A stretch of DNA of 64,000 nucleotides from Synechococcus sp. UW69 (lineage in GTDB: Bacteria > Cyanobacteriota > Cyanobacteriia > PCC-6307 > Cyanobiaceae): the NCBI RefSeq assembly GCF_900474185.1, contig NZ_UCNW01000009.1, positions 1 through 64,000 of the forward strand. Direction: 5' to 3'. Positions 19,576 to 29,760 of this stretch are shown piece after piece. The notes beneath the pieces were generated by a model. That model made no database searches. It was not told where the DNA came from and saw only the letters and a list, made by a program, of their open reading frames with translations. The first letter of the stretch is position 1; every line of letters starts with the position of its first letter. The position numbers were made by a program, and so were the translations under genes.

Positions 19576-20555
19576 ATCAGCGGCTCCCCCCTCACTTCAG
19601 GCACAGCTTTTGGTGCCTGGCGTATGGGGCTGTCGGCACTGGCAAAGACAGGTAAGACGTCATTGCGAAAGGCCACCGAGGCCCGTGAGCAGTAGCGGGC
19701 GGGATGGGTGATCAGCTTGAGCTGGCGCCGCACCTGCAGATCGGCCACTTGAGGGCGGTGAATCGTTCCCGCCGATAACTCCCGCTCAATCGACACCACG
19801 GGAACAAAGGCGGCACCAAGGCCCGCCTGAACTGCATTCTTGATCGCTTCCAGCGAATTCAGTTCCATGTCGATGCGCAGGCGCTGCACATCCAGGCCGG
19901 AGCGGGCCAGGAGCTGATCGACCATCTTCCGGGTGGTCGATTGCGCATCCAGGCAGACGAAGCCCAGGCGATAGAGGTCTTCCTTGGTGAGTTCAGCCAG
20001 TCGGGCCAACGGGTGTTTCACCGGCAGCACAAGCGCGAGCTCGTCACTGGCGTAGGGAACCACCTGCAGCAGTTCATTGAGTTCCGCCGGCAATTCACCG
20101 CCAATAATGGCCAGATCGATCTGGCCATTGGCCACACTCCAACCGGTTCTCCGGGTGCTGTGGACCTGGAGCTGCACCGACACCTCCGGGTATTTCTGGC
20201 GGAACAAGCCGATCATCCGAGGCATCAAGTAAGTGCCGGTGGTCTGACTCGCACCGACAATCAGGGACCCACCTTTGAGGTTGTGGAGATCATCCAAAGC
20301 CCGACAGGCTTCATGGCACTGGCTGAGGATGCGGTCGCAGTAACTCAGCAGCAAATGGCCGGCTTCCGTTAGCTGTGCCTTGCGCCCGCCGCGATCGAAC
20401 AGCGACACCTCCAGTTGCTTCTCCAGGTTCTGGATCTGAAGGCTGACGGCGGGCTGGGTGACGTAAAGACTGTCGGCGGCTTTCTTGAAGCTGCCCTCGC
20501 TAACAATCGCGCGAAGGATCCGCAGTTGGTCGAGGGTGAACGGCAGATCGGCCAC
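19566..20555 (-). CDS. rbcR: LysR-type regulator RbcR (Ycf30)
   Basis: LysR transcription factor related to the regulators of Rubisco and carbon-fixation genes in cyanobacteria and red plastids. The helix-turn-helix is at about residues 8-65 ([38 protein letters not shown]). The effector domain shows [25 protein letters not shown] and [10 protein letters not shown]. 329 aa. A close paralogue, the CO2-responsive NdhR/CcmR, is an alternative reading, relevant because ndhF and ndhD lie just downstream on the other strand. Confidence 0.85.
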   Translation of the reverse strand: MADLPFTLDQLRILRAIVSEGSFKKAADSLYVTQPAVSLQIQNLEKQLEVSLFDRGGRKAQLTEAGHLLLSYCDRILSQCHEACRALDDLHNLKGGSLIVGASQTTGTYLMPRMIGLFRQKYPEVSVQLQVHSTRRTGWSVANGQIDLAIIGGELPAELNELLQVVPYASDELALVLPVKHPLARLAELTKEDLYRLGFVCLDAQSTTRKMVDQLLARSGLDVQRLRIDMELNSLEAIKNAVQAGLGAAFVPVVSIERELSAGTIHRPQVADLQVRRQLKLITHPARYCSRASVAFRNDVLPVFASADSPIRQAPKAVPEVRGEPLIQN

Positions 20556-20636
20556 CGCGGAACACCCGGGGGAACGTTTGAAATTTAGGACTGCCGGGGC
20601 CGCCAGCCAGAATCACGCCCTTCCCAGGCAGCCCCT

Positions 20637-21368
20637 ATGGCCTCCACCCACCACAGCAGCATCGTGATGTTGGTGCTGCTGATCCTGTTTGCGGTGATTC
20701 ACAGCGGTGGGGCAGCACTGCGCACCCGAGCTGAGGCCGTGATCGGAGCACGGGCCTGGAGACTGATTTTCGCCGCGGCAAGCATTCCCTCGGCCGTGGT
20801 GGTGATCGGATGGTTCCTGGCCCATCGCTACGACGGGGTGCGGCTGTGGAATCTTCAAGGCGTCCCCGGGATGGTGCCTGTGGTGTGGATCGGAACAGCC
20901 GTCAGCTTTTTCTTTCTCTACCCAGCCACCTACAACCTGCTGGAGATCCCGGCGGTGCTGAAACCGCAGGTGCGTCTTTACGCCACAGGGATCATCCGCA
21001 TCAGCCGGCATCCGCAGGCCATCGGTCAAATTCTCTGGTGCCTCACCCACGGCCTCTGGATCGGCAGCAGCTTCATGCTGGTGACCTGCGTGGGCTTAAT
21101 CGGTCATCACATATTCGCCGTCTGGCATGGCGACCGGCGGTCGAAAACTCGCTTCGGTGAAGCCTTTGATGAACTCAAGGCCAACACCTCCATCGTGCCC
21201 TTCGCCGCGGTTCTGGATGGACGCCAGCAGCTCCAGTGGCAGGAATTCGTCCGACCCGCGCAACTCGGCATCGCCATCGCCGTCGGCATCTTTTGGTGGG
21301 CCCATCGCTTCATTCCGACCGCTGCAGGGTTGATGCGCAATTCAGCACTCCAGAACCTCCTGGGCTGA
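20637..21368 (+). CDS. 15-cis-zeta-carotene isomerase (Z-ISO, NnrU domain)
   Basis: Integral membrane protein of 243 aa. It closely resembles plant Z-ISO, the haem enzyme that isomerises the 15-cis bond of zeta-carotene made by phytoene desaturase. The shared run includes GIIRISRHPQAIGQILWCLTH, LIGHHIFAVWHGDRR, RFGEAFDEL, TSIVPFAAVLDGRQQL and the EFVRP turn; His residues in RHPQ and GHH are likely haem ligands by analogy. About six hydrophobic segments. It is 2.1 kb from crtP, the preceding step of the pathway, with rbcR and the ndhM pair between. Followed 34 bases later by ndhF. Confidence 0.83.
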   Translation: MASTHHSSIVMLVLLILFAVIHSGGAALRTRAEAVIGARAWRLIFAAASIPSAVVVIGWFLAHRYDGVRLWNLQGVPGMVPVVWIGTAVSFFFLYPATYNLLEIPAVLKPQVRLYATGIIRISRHPQAIGQILWCLTHGLWIGSSFMLVTCVGLIGHHIFAVWHGDRRSKTRFGEAFDELKANTSIVPFAAVLDGRQQLQWQEFVRPAQLGIAIAVGIFWWAHRFIPTAAGLMRNSALQNLLG

Positions 21369-21402
21369 GCTGCCTACACTCGCTTCAACCTGCTGCTTGC
21401 GG

Positions 21403-23412
21403 ATGCCCTCGGCCGAGGAACTCGCCTGGCTCATTCCCGTTTTGCCCCTGTTCGGCGCCGTGCTGACCGGGTTGGGATTGATCAGCTTCAACCGCACGAT
21501 CAACCGATTGCGCAAACCCGTTGCGCTGCTGTTGATTTCCTGTGTCGGTGCAGCTGCGGTGCTGAGCTACAGCATCCTGTTCAACCAGCTCAATGGGGCC
21601 CCACCGGTCGAGCATCTATTCGTCTGGGCCAGTGCGGGCAGCTTCGTTTTGCCGATGGGCTACGTGGTTGATCCGCTTGGGGCCGTGATGCTCGCGCTGG
21701 TCACCACCATCGCCCTGCTGGTGCTGGTGTATTCCCATGGCTACATGGCTCACGACAAGGGCTATGTGCGCTTCTTCACCTACCTGGCTCTGTTCAGCAG
21801 CTCCATGCTGGGGCTGATCATCAGTCCCAATCTTCTGGAGATCTACGTCTTCTGGGAGCTGGTGGGCATGTGCTCTTACCTGCTAGTGGGCTTCTGGTAC
21901 GACCGCGATGGTGCCGCCCATGCAGCCCAGAAAGCTTTTGTGGTGAACCGAGTCGGTGACTTCGGCCTGCTACTGGGAATTCTTGGCCTGTTCTGGGCCA
22001 CCGGCAGTTTTGATTTCCAGGGCATCGCCGATGGTCTGCAGAACGGCCTGGCCAATGGAACGGTGGCCCCATGGGCAGCACTGCTGCTCTGCTTGCTGGT
22101 GTTCATGGGTCCGATGGCCAAGTCGGCTCAGTTCCCCCTACATGTCTGGCTGCCCGATGCCATGGAGGGTCCGACACCCATTTCAGCCCTAATTCACGCC
22201 GCCACGATGGTGGCTGCAGGGGTGTTCCTGGTGGCCCGCCTCGATCCGCTGTACGCCCAATTCCCCGTCATTCAAACGGTGATTGCCGTCGTCGGCACGA
22301 TCACCTGCTTCCTGGGGGCCTCCATCGCCCTCACCCAGATGGACCTCAAGAAGGGGCTGGCTTACAGCACCGTCTCCCAGCTCGGCTACATGATGCTGGC
22401 CATGGGTTGTGGAGCCCCGGTTGCTGGCATCTTTCACCTGGTGACTCATGCCTTCTTCAAGGCCATGCTGTTCCTGGGTTCTGGCTCCGTGATCCACGCC
22501 ATGGAAGAGGTGGTGGGTCACGAGCCCGTGCTCGCCCAAGACATGCGGCTGATGGGTGGCTTACGCAAAAAGATGCCAGTCACCTCGATCACCTTCTTCA
22601 TCGGTTGCATCGCCATCAGCGGCATTCCTCCCCTGGCTGGCTTCTGGAGCAAAGACGAAATCCTTGGTCAAGCCTTCAACAGTTACCCCCTGCTGTGGGT
22701 GGTGGGCTTCATGACTGCGGGAATGACGGCCTTTTACATGTTCCGCCTGTACTTCCTCACCTTTGAAGGGGAGTTCCGCGGCAACGACACCGCCATGCAG
22801 ACCCAACTGCTCACGGCAGCTGGCAAGGATCCTGCGGAACATCATCCCCATGGCGGCAGCGTGCACGAGTCCGCCTGGCCCATGGCAGCACCCTTGGCGG
22901 TGTTGGCGGTGCCTTCGGTGCTCATTGGTCTTCTCGGAACACCCTGGAACAGCCGCTTTGCAGGGCTGCTGAATCCTGAGGAAGCTCTCGAGATGGCAGA
23001 ACATTTCAGCTGGGGGGAATTCCTGCCACTGGCGGGGGCTTCAGTGGCTATCTCCGTCGCCGGCATCACCCTGGCTGTTTTGGCCTATGCCCTGCATCGG
23101 ATCGATCTGGGTGAAATGGTGGCCGGCCGCTTCCCCACGGTGAATGCCTTCTTCGCCAATAAGTGGTATCTCGATGTGGTCAACGAGAAGTTGTTTGTGC
23201 GAGGCAGCCGCAAACTGGCCCGAGAGGTTCTCGAAGTGGACGCGAAGGTGGTTGATGGTGTCGTCAACCTCACCGGACTTCTCACCCTTGGGAGCGGCGA
23301 GGGTCTGAAGTATTTCGAGACCGGACGCGCTCAGTTCTATGCCCTGATCGTGTTCGCTGGCGTGATTGCTCTGGTGGTGCTGTTCGGCGTCATCGGCGGA
23401 CCGATCTCTTAA
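21403..23412 (+). CDS. ndhF: NDH-1 subunit 5 (NdhF1 type)
   Basis: Proton-pumping antiporter-like subunit of NDH-1 in the thylakoid membrane. 669 aa with about 16 transmembrane helices. Signatures include YSHGYMAHDKGYVRFFTYL, FWELVGMCSYLLVGFW, MEGPTPISALIHAATMVAAGVFLVAR and the Lys-bearing KKGLAYSTVSQLGYMM. I prefer the ATG at 21403 to the TTG two codons upstream. Pairing with the downstream ndhD in this order is typical of the respiratory/cyclic NDH-1L (D1/F1) set, not the CO2-uptake D3/F3 set. Confidence 0.93.
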   Translation: MPSAEELAWLIPVLPLFGAVLTGLGLISFNRTINRLRKPVALLLISCVGAAAVLSYSILFNQLNGAPPVEHLFVWASAGSFVLPMGYVVDPLGAVMLALVTTIALLVLVYSHGYMAHDKGYVRFFTYLALFSSSMLGLIISPNLLEIYVFWELVGMCSYLLVGFWYDRDGAAHAAQKAFVVNRVGDFGLLLGILGLFWATGSFDFQGIADGLQNGLANGTVAPWAALLLCLLVFMGPMAKSAQFPLHVWLPDAMEGPTPISALIHAATMVAAGVFLVARLDPLYAQFPVIQTVIAVVGTITCFLGASIALTQMDLKKGLAYSTVSQLGYMMLAMGCGAPVAGIFHLVTHAFFKAMLFLGSGSVIHAMEEVVGHEPVLAQDMRLMGGLRKKMPVTSITFFIGCIAISGIPPLAGFWSKDEILGQAFNSYPLLWVVGFMTAGMTAFYMFRLYFLTFEGEFRGNDTAMQTQLLTAAGKDPAEHHPHGGSVHESAWPMAAPLAVLAVPSVLIGLLGTPWNSRFAGLLNPEEALEMAEHFSWGEFLPLAGASVAISVAGITLAVLAYALHRIDLGEMVAGRFPTVNAFFANKWYLDVVNEKLFVRGSRKLAREVLEVDAKVVDGVVNLTGLLTLGSGEGLKYFETGRAQFYALIVFAGVIALVVLFGVIGGPIS

Positions 23413-23428
23413 GTCTCAATTGCACATG

Positions 23429-23458
23429 TGTGTCATCGCCTATCGAGGTGATGACACA
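23429..23458 (+). other. Hairpin between ndhF and ndhD
   Basis: TGTGTCATCGCC and GGTGATGACACA pair over 12 positions (11 Watson-Crick and one G-T) around a TATCGA loop. No T run follows, so it does not look like a complete terminator. It may be an mRNA processing or stability element between the two NDH-1 genes. Confidence 0.7.
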
Positions 23459-23505
23459 GCGCCCATGATTTCTACGATCCAACCAGTAAGGGTCGGATTC
23501 AGAGC

Positions 23506-25143
23506 GTGTTCGAATTCGCAGTCGCCGGACTTGGCGACCCGGTGCAGGCCACAGTGCCATGGCTGAGCCTATCGATCCTGGTTCCGATCGTGGGTGCACT
23601 GCTGGTTCCTCTCGTTCCCGATGAAGGGGACGGCAAAAAGGTGCGCTGGTATGCCCTGATCGTGACGCTGATCACCTTTCTGATCACCGTTGCGGCGTAC
23701 CTGACCGGCTATGACCCCAGCCTGAGTGGCCTGCAGCTGTCCGAACGGGTGAGCTGGCTGCCCGATCTGGGGCTCACTTGGGCGGTTGGAGCGGATGGGC
23801 TCTCGATGCCGCTGATTCTGCTCACCAGCTTCATCACAACCCTGGCTTGCCTGGCTGCTTGGCCGGTGAGTTTCAAACCGCGCTTGTTTTATTTCCTGCT
23901 GCTGGCCATGGACGGCGGCCAGATCGCCGTCTTCGCGGTGCAAGACATGCTGCTGTTCTTCCTGGCCTGGGAGCTGGAGCTGATCCCGGTGTATCTACTT
24001 CTGGCCATCTGGGGCGGCAAGAAACGCCAGTACGCAGCTACAAAATTCATTCTCTACACCGCTGGCAGCTCCCTGTTCATTCTTTTGGCCGCCTTGGCCA
24101 TGGGATTCTTCGGCGGTGGCACCCCAAGCTTTGAGTACACCGCTCTTGCCGCCAAGGACTTCGGCACGGGCTTTCAACTGCTCTGCTACGCCGGGCTGCT
24201 GATCGCCTTCGGCGTGAAACTGCCGATCGTGCCGCTGCACACCTGGCTCCCGGATGCCCATGGCGAAGCCACCGCACCGGTGCACATGCTTCTGGCCGGC
24301 ATCCTGCTGAAGATGGGGGGCTATGCCCTGCTGCGGTTTAACTGCGAACTGCTGCCAGCGGCCCACGCTCAGTTCGCACCGCTGCTGATTGTGCTCGGGG
24401 TGGTCAACATTATTTACGCCGCCCTCACCTCTTTCGCCCAGCGCAACCTGAAGCGAAAGATCGCCTACAGCTCGATCAGCCACATGGGTTTCGTGCTGAT
24501 CGGCGTGGGCAGCTTCAGTGCCCTCGGCACCAGTGGCGCCATGCTCCAGATGATCAGCCACGGGTTGATCGGGGCCAGCCTGTTCTTCCTCGTGGGTGCC
24601 ACCTACGACCGCACCCACACCCTTCAGCTCGATGAGATGGGGGGCATTGGCCAGAAGATGCGGATCATGTTCGCGCTGTGGACCGTTTGTGCCCTCGCAT
24701 CCCTAGCTCTGCCAGGCATGAGTGGATTCGTCAGTGAATTGATGGTGTTCGCAGGTTTCGCAACCGATGAGGCCTACACCCTGCCTTTCCGCGTGGTGAT
24801 CTGCGCACTGGCCGCTGTTGGCGTGATTCTCACGCCGATCTATCTGCTCTCGATGCTGCGGGAGATCTTCTTCGGCAAAGAGAAGGAGGAGCTCGTGTCC
24901 CACACCAACCTGGTGGATGCGGAGCCGCGTGAGGTGTACATCATCGGTTGCCTGCTGGTGCCGATCATCGGAATTGGGCTCTATCCCAAGCTGATGACCG
25001 ACAGCTACCGCAGCTCAATTGAAGCCCTGGTGAACCGAAACCTGGGCGCCATGGAGCAGGTGATGTCACCAACGGCCCCCTTGATTCGAGGCCAAGCAAC
25101 GGTTCCGGCAGTGATCCAGGCCCCCATGGTGGGCACTTCATAA
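23506..25143 (+). CDS. ndhD: NDH-1 subunit 4 (NdhD1 type)
   Basis: Second large antiporter-like subunit in this cluster, at the distal membrane arm of NDH-1. 545 aa. The start is GTG at 23506. Signatures are [57 protein letters not shown] and [16 protein letters not shown]. It is 93 bases after ndhF, with a hairpin in the gap. Confidence 0.93.
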   Translation: MFEFAVAGLGDPVQATVPWLSLSILVPIVGALLVPLVPDEGDGKKVRWYALIVTLITFLITVAAYLTGYDPSLSGLQLSERVSWLPDLGLTWAVGADGLSMPLILLTSFITTLACLAAWPVSFKPRLFYFLLLAMDGGQIAVFAVQDMLLFFLAWELELIPVYLLLAIWGGKKRQYAATKFILYTAGSSLFILLAALAMGFFGGGTPSFEYTALAAKDFGTGFQLLCYAGLLIAFGVKLPIVPLHTWLPDAHGEATAPVHMLLAGILLKMGGYALLRFNCELLPAAHAQFAPLLIVLGVVNIIYAALTSFAQRNLKRKIAYSSISHMGFVLIGVGSFSALGTSGAMLQMISHGLIGASLFFLVGATYDRTHTLQLDEMGGIGQKMRIMFALWTVCALASLALPGMSGFVSELMVFAGFATDEAYTLPFRVVICALAAVGVILTPIYLLSMLREIFFGKEKEELVSHTNLVDAEPREVYIIGCLLVPIIGIGLYPKLMTDSYRSSIEALVNRNLGAMEQVMSPTAPLIRGQATVPAVIQAPMVGTS

Positions 25144-25210
25144 AACACGTATCGATTCTTGTTCGGGAGCTGCCAACTGTCCGTAAGTTGAATTATCGCT
25201 CCTCCAGAAC

Positions 25211-25594
25211 ATGCGCCAGATCAACTTCGGCCTGATCTTCTCCTTTGGATTGATCACCGTGTTTTTCACGCTGGCGAACACCAACGCAACCACCGTGCAT
25301 GTGTTGCCAGGCATGGAATACACCCTGCCTCTAGCCGGGTTATTGCTTCTGGTGGCTGGATTCGGTGCAGTAGCGGCGTGGTTTTTTGCCGCCTGGACGG
25401 GAATGCTCAACAACGTGGATCAATTCTCCAAAGCCAACGAATTTGAAGCGCAGCAGGTGCGCATCCAAGAGCTGGAAACCGACCTCAACCGCTATCGCTC
25501 CACCGTTGAAACCCAGTTGGGTCTCCTCCCCGCCGCCACCTTGACCACCAGCGCTGCCGAAGGTGATGAATCCGACGACAACTCGGCCGACTGA
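25211..25594 (+). CDS. LapA/DUF1049-like membrane protein
   Basis: 127 aa with two transmembrane helices (about residues 5-23 and 37-58) separated by a short loop, then a coiled-coil-like polar tail (FEAQQVRIQELETDLNRYRSTVE). This matches the LapA-type architecture; E. coli LapA works in LPS assembly control, but the cyanobacterial role is unknown. It ends with an acidic tail. 67 bases after ndhD; co-transcription is possible. Confidence 0.65.
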   Translation: MRQINFGLIFSFGLITVFFTLANTNATTVHVLPGMEYTLPLAGLLLLVAGFGAVAAWFFAAWTGMLNNVDQFSKANEFEAQQVRIQELETDLNRYRSTVETQLGLLPAATLTTSAAEGDESDDNSAD

Positions 25595-25681
25595 GGCCTG
25601 ATCGCGCTGATGAATCGCTGAAACAACCCCCTGGCAGCAACCGTTTGCGCCCGATACCTTGCCGGGAGAGGGTGAATTGAC

Positions 25682-26584
25682 TTGCTCCAGGTGGCTCCCA
25701 ACGACGGCGCTGATGCTGGAGCCCGTCTCGCGATCCGGCTGTTGCAGGACGCAGCGGAGAGTGGAGAACTCGATCCGTGGGATGTCGATGTGATCGCTGT
25801 CATCGACGGATTTCTGGATCAACTCAGACAACGCATCGAGGTTCCCGGTCAGGTGGCTGCCGTCTTGGCCGGACGGGGCGGCAGTTATGAACGGGACCTA
25901 GCCGAAAGCAGCGAAGCCTTCCTGGCCGCCTCTGTACTGGTGGGGCTCAAAGCAGAAATGCTCGAGGCCAGCATGCTGCCCCCCGCCCCGGAGGTCGAAG
26001 ACCACTTCGACGCAGACTTTGATGGGCAGGGCTGGCTTGATCCCGCCTTCGATCTGCCCCGACGGCCGGAGAAGCACCTGCTGCGGCGGCCCGTAGCTCC
26101 ACCGCCATTAAGACGCCCCGTCACCCTTGGGGAGCTGATCGAACAACTGGAATCGATCGCAGAGCAACTGGAATCGGACGAACTGGAGGCGCGACGGCGG
26201 AAACGGCAGAAGCGCTACAGCAACCGTGAAGCCATCGCCCAGGTCGCTGGACTGGCCCACCGCGAAAAACTCCCGGAAACCACCGCAGCGCTTGGGGTGT
26301 TTCTCAACGGTTGGGAGACTGCCCTCGACTGGGTGGGCTTCGATCAGCTCGTGGAGCGTTGGGAGGTCGCCGCAGCCGCTGACCTTGACCGTGACCGAGT
26401 CGGGGTGTTCTGGGCTCTGCTGTTTCTCTCCTCCCAAGGCCGGGTTGAACTCGAGCAGGAGGGCTGGCTTCACGGCCCATTGCGACTGAAATTCATCCCT
26501 GCCAGTGGCACCGCGACACAACTACCGATCCGCAGCCTTCAGGTGCCAGATCCGTCGCCGACCCGGACAGTCGTAGCGGCTTAA
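25682..26584 (+). CDS. scpA: Segregation and condensation protein ScpA
   Basis: Kleisin subunit that bridges SMC heads in bacterial chromosome condensation. N-terminal ARLAIRLLQDAAESGELDPWDVDVIAVIDGFL, the central DLAESSEAFLAASVLVGLKAEML and the C-terminal winged helix (RVGVFWALLFLSSQGRVELEQ) follow the family plan. 300 aa. Start by TTG at 25682 or GTG at 25691, uncertain. No scpB is adjacent. Confidence 0.85.
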   Translation: MLQVAPNDGADAGARLAIRLLQDAAESGELDPWDVDVIAVIDGFLDQLRQRIEVPGQVAAVLAGRGGSYERDLAESSEAFLAASVLVGLKAEMLEASMLPPAPEVEDHFDADFDGQGWLDPAFDLPRRPEKHLLRRPVAPPPLRRPVTLGELIEQLESIAEQLESDELEARRRKRQKRYSNREAIAQVAGLAHREKLPETTAALGVFLNGWETALDWVGFDQLVERWEVAAAADLDRDRVGVFWALLFLSSQGRVELEQEGWLHGPLRLKFIPASGTATQLPIRSLQVPDPSPTRTVVAA

Positions 26585-26631
26585 GACCGGGTCTATGGTC
26601 ACTACCTTGTACTGACCCCCGTGAAACGCCA

Positions 26632-27810
26632 ATGAAGGCGATGATTCTGGCGGCTGGCAAGGGGACGCGGGTTCAACCGATCACGCATGTGATCCCCAAG
26701 CCGATGATTCCAATCCTGCAGAAGCCGGTGATGGAATTCTTGCTGGAACTGCTCAAGGAGCACGGTTTCACCGAAGTGATGGTGAACGTCTCCCACCTCG
26801 CCGAAGAGATTGAAAATTACTTCCGGGATGGCCAGCGTTTTGGCGTTGAAATTGCGTACAGCTTCGAAGGACGGATTGAAGACGGAGAACTGATCGGCAA
26901 CGCGCTGGGATCCGCCGGCGGACTCAAAAAAATCCAGGACTTCCAGCACTTCTTCGACGACACCTTCGTGGTGCTCTGCGGTGATGCACTGATCGATCTT
27001 GATCTCAGCGAAGCCTTGCGTCTGCACCGTGAGAAGGGTGCCATCGCCAGCCTTGTCACCAAGCGGGTCCCCAAGGATCAGGTGAGCAGCTACGGCGTTG
27101 TGGTCACGGATGACCAGAACAGAATTTCAAGCTTTCAGGAAAAACCCAGCGTTGAGGAAGCCCTCAGCGACACCATCAACACCGGCATCTACATTTTCGA
27201 GCCGGAAATCTTCGAGCACATCCCCTCGGGCCAGCCCTTCGACATCGGCTCTGATCTGTTCCCGAAACTGGCCGAGCTCGGGGCACCCTTCTATGCCATT
27301 CCGATGGATTTCGAATGGGTGGATATCGGAAAGGTTCCCGACTACTGGCAAGCCATCCGCAGTGTGTTGATGGGCGATGTGCGTCAGGTCGGAATCCCCG
27401 GCAAGGAGGTGCGCCCCGGGGTTTACACCGGCCTGAATGTTGCCGCCAACTGGGACAAAATCAACGTCTCCGGACCCGTTTACGTGGGCGGAATGACCAA
27501 AATCGAAGACGGTGCAACGATCATCGGACCCACCATGATCGGCCCGAGCTGCCACATCTGTGAGGGTGCCACGGTGGACAATTCGATCATCTTTGACTAT
27601 TCGCGCATCGGCGCCGGCGTCCAGCTTCTAGAGAAGCTGGTGTTCGGCCGCTATTGCGTGGGCAAGGACGGCGATCACTTCGACCTGCAGGAAGCATCCC
27701 TCGACTGGTTGATCACCGACGCACGGCGTCAGGATTTAGTGGAACCGTCCCCCCAGCAGAAAGCCATGGCTGAGCTGCTGGGTACGGATCTCACCCAGGC
27801 AGCGAGCTGA
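26632..27810 (+). CDS. Sugar-phosphate nucleotidyltransferase with left-handed beta-helix domain
   Basis: 392 aa. The N-terminal nucleotidyltransferase domain has AMILAAGKGTRVQPITHVIPKPMIPI, VVLCGDALIDLDL for the metal site and FEWVDIGKVPDYWQAI. The C-terminal part has hexapeptide-like repeats (ATIIGPTMIGPSCHI, ATVDNSIIFDYSRIGAGVQL). It resembles ManC/GlmU/RfbA-like enzymes that make NDP-sugars for polysaccharide; the substrate cannot be decided here. Convergent with metF, overlapping it by 20 bases. Confidence 0.85.
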   Translation: MKAMILAAGKGTRVQPITHVIPKPMIPILQKPVMEFLLELLKEHGFTEVMVNVSHLAEEIENYFRDGQRFGVEIAYSFEGRIEDGELIGNALGSAGGLKKIQDFQHFFDDTFVVLCGDALIDLDLSEALRLHREKGAIASLVTKRVPKDQVSSYGVVVTDDQNRISSFQEKPSVEEALSDTINTGIYIFEPEIFEHIPSGQPFDIGSDLFPKLAELGAPFYAIPMDFEWVDIGKVPDYWQAIRSVLMGDVRQVGIPGKEVRPGVYTGLNVAANWDKINVSGPVYVGGMTKIEDGATIIGPTMIGPSCHICEGATVDNSIIFDYSRIGAGVQLLEKLVFGRYCVGKDGDHFDLQEASLDWLITDARRQDLVEPSPQQKAMAELLGTDLTQAAS

Positions 27811-28696
27811 GTCCGGCTCGATCCAGGATCATCGGGATACGCTCCTCCGCCTTGATCGCCATCAAGTGCACACCACTGACGATGCCGAGATAACGCTTCA
27901 CCTGCTCAGCGGCGATGGCCACCCCCTCCATTGCGGGATGCTCCGAACACTCAAGCCGATGGATCAATTCATCGGGGATGCATGCCCCGGGCACAACACG
28001 GTTAATGAACCGGGCATTCTTGGCTGACTTCAGCAGAAATACACCGGCCAGCACCGGCAGACCCAGGGGCGCAGCCAGCTCATGCTGAAAGCGCTCAAGA
28101 GCTGAAGGATCCATCACCATCTGGGTTTGAACGAAGCGGGCTCCCGCGGCCTGCTTGCGATGCAACCGGCGCTGTAAACCGCTCCAGCTCCTGGATTGCG
28201 GATCGGCGGCACACCCGGCGAACAGCGTGGTCTCCCCGTCCGGCAGGGTGCCCTGAACGGGATCGACACCGCTGTTGAGAGCCTGCACCTGCTGCAACAG
28301 CTTCACAGACTCGAATTCATTGACCGGACGCGCATCCGCCTGGTCTCCCGCGCGCACCGGATCTCCGGTGAGACACAACAGATTGTGGATCCCCAACGCG
28401 TGGGCCCCAAGGAGATCAGCCTGCAGGGCGATGCGGTTGCGATCCCGACAGGCCATCTGCAAGACGGGCTCCAGACCGGCCTCAAGCAGCAACTTGCAGG
28501 ACGCCAGGCTGCTCATGCGCATCACGGCCCGGCTGCCATCGGTCACGTTCAGCGCATGAACGCGGCCCCGCAGCGATTCAGCCATGGACAACATATGCGT
28601 CGGATCTCCACCACGAGGCGGCATCACCTCGGCAGTGAGGACCTGATTGCCGGCCTCAATCGCGCGCTGAAGCGCCGTCCTCAAATCCCGTTCCAT
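27791..28696 (-). CDS. metF: 5,10-methylenetetrahydrofolate reductase
   Basis: Flavoprotein reducing methylene-THF to methyl-THF for methionine synthesis. The N-terminal TAEVMPPRGGDPTHM and NVTDGSRAVMRMSSLASC fit MTHFR, as do NLLCLTGDPVRAGD and FVQTQMVMDPSALERF. 301 aa, the bacterial catalytic-domain length. Divergent from pedR with a 67-base gap. Confidence 0.9.
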   Translation of the reverse strand: MERDLRTALQRAIEAGNQVLTAEVMPPRGGDPTHMLSMAESLRGRVHALNVTDGSRAVMRMSSLASCKLLLEAGLEPVLQMACRDRNRIALQADLLGAHALGIHNLLCLTGDPVRAGDQADARPVNEFESVKLLQQVQALNSGVDPVQGTLPDGETTLFAGCAADPQSRSWSGLQRRLHRKQAAGARFVQTQMVMDPSALERFQHELAAPLGLPVLAGVFLLKSAKNARFINRVVPGACIPDELIHRLECSEHPAMEGVAIAAEQVKRYLGIVSGVHLMAIKAEERIPMILDRAGLSSLPG

Positions 28697-28763
28697 TTCA
28701 CCGGCCCACTATGCAGGATCGGAGCAACGGTCCGGACTAGCATGAAACCATCGGTGGTCACTC

Positions 28764-29042
28764 ATGTCCTCCCTCGACGGAATTGATCCCCTTGGTATCT
28801 CCCTCTCAGCCAGGGAGGTCGAGATCATTGAACTCGTGGCAGAAGGACTGACCAACCAGGAAATCGCCGACCGTCTCACCATCAGCAAACGAACGGTCGA
28901 CAACCACGTGAGCAACGTGTTCACCAAAACCGGTTCCAAGAACAGGGTTGCTCTACTCAACTGGGCGATGGACAACGGCAAGATCTGCCGGGACGGCTTC
29001 AATTGTTGCGTCCTTCCAGAAAACGATCCCCCCTCACCCTGA
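28764..29042 (+). CDS. pedR: Small LuxR-type regulator PedR
   Basis: 92 aa, consisting almost only of a LuxR helix-turn-helix (about residues 12-70: LSAREVEIIELVAEGLTNQEIADRLTISKRTVDNHVSNV) and a short tail with ICRDGFNCCVLP. The size and the Cys tail match PedR of Synechocystis, a regulator whose activity follows photosynthetic electron flow through thioredoxin. The Cys residues here (C75, C80, C81 approximately) would be the redox sensors by analogy. Confidence 0.78.
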   Translation: MSSLDGIDPLGISLSAREVEIIELVAEGLTNQEIADRLTISKRTVDNHVSNVFTKTGSKNRVALLNWAMDNGKICRDGFNCCVLPENDPPSP

Positions 29043-29250
29043 TGGTGGAGATGACAGGTTCAGGAAGACTTTGCAAAGAGCTTGGACCGACAGGAATCCG
29101 AAACAAGGTGGCGTATTCGAGGCAAGCCTCAACACTTGATCCCGCAAAACGGAGCATTCCAGTTGTGTCGTAAAGACCCACCACTGGAAACGATCACCGG
29201 TCAGAACCCCTAAAACCTAAAGGAAATCTGAAGATAAATCCAGTCCGGCC

Positions 29251-29757
29251 TTAAATCCAGCCAAAACGGCATCGATCCTCCAGCGGCCAATCCTGAATCG
29301 GGTGCTGCGACAGCACCGCATTGCTCCAACGGGACTCCCCTGTGATCTCCTGACCGCACCAGGGCGGAATCACCAGGTCAACCTGAGCCGATGCAAGCTC
29401 CACCTCCGCCAGCACCAGGGGCGCATTCTCCCCCTGAAAACAATCCACAACCCAGTCTCCACCAGGGCAATCCAGCTGATGACGGACTTTTTCCAGACGG
29501 TGCGGAGCCAGATCCCAGAGGGCTTCGGCATCCGCCACCGGAATTGGATATTCGAACTCGTGGCGTACCAGACCAACGGCATCAGCAGCAGCTTTAAGGG
29601 TGAGCCAGGCCTCATCCATCCCGCGCAGTCGCATCCGGACCGTCACACCCTCAGCACTAGCGGCCAGGTACCCCTGTCGTAGGGCCTGTCCGGGGCCGGC
29701 ACTGCTGCGCCAGGCGTCAGAACGCACCAGAAAACGCCGTTCGATCTCCAGAGCCAT
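29251..29757 (-). CDS. CYTH-domain protein
   Basis: 168 aa, a CYTH/triphosphate-tunnel-metalloenzyme domain. The usual ExExK start appears here as LEIERRFLV with Arg in place of Lys; further features are RMRLRG, AWLTLKAA and LVLAEVEL. Small bacterial members hydrolyse inorganic triphosphate, but adenylate-cyclase-like roles are also known. Last gene of the long reverse-strand run, 3 bases after nadK. Confidence 0.82.
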   Translation of the reverse strand: MALEIERRFLVRSDAWRSSAGPGQALRQGYLAASAEGVTVRMRLRGMDEAWLTLKAAADAVGLVRHEFEYPIPVADAEALWDLAPHRLEKVRHQLDCPGGDWVVDCFQGENAPLVLAEVELASAQVDLVIPPWCGQEITGESRWSNAVLSQHPIQDWPLEDRCRFGWI

Positions 29758-29760
29758 GGA

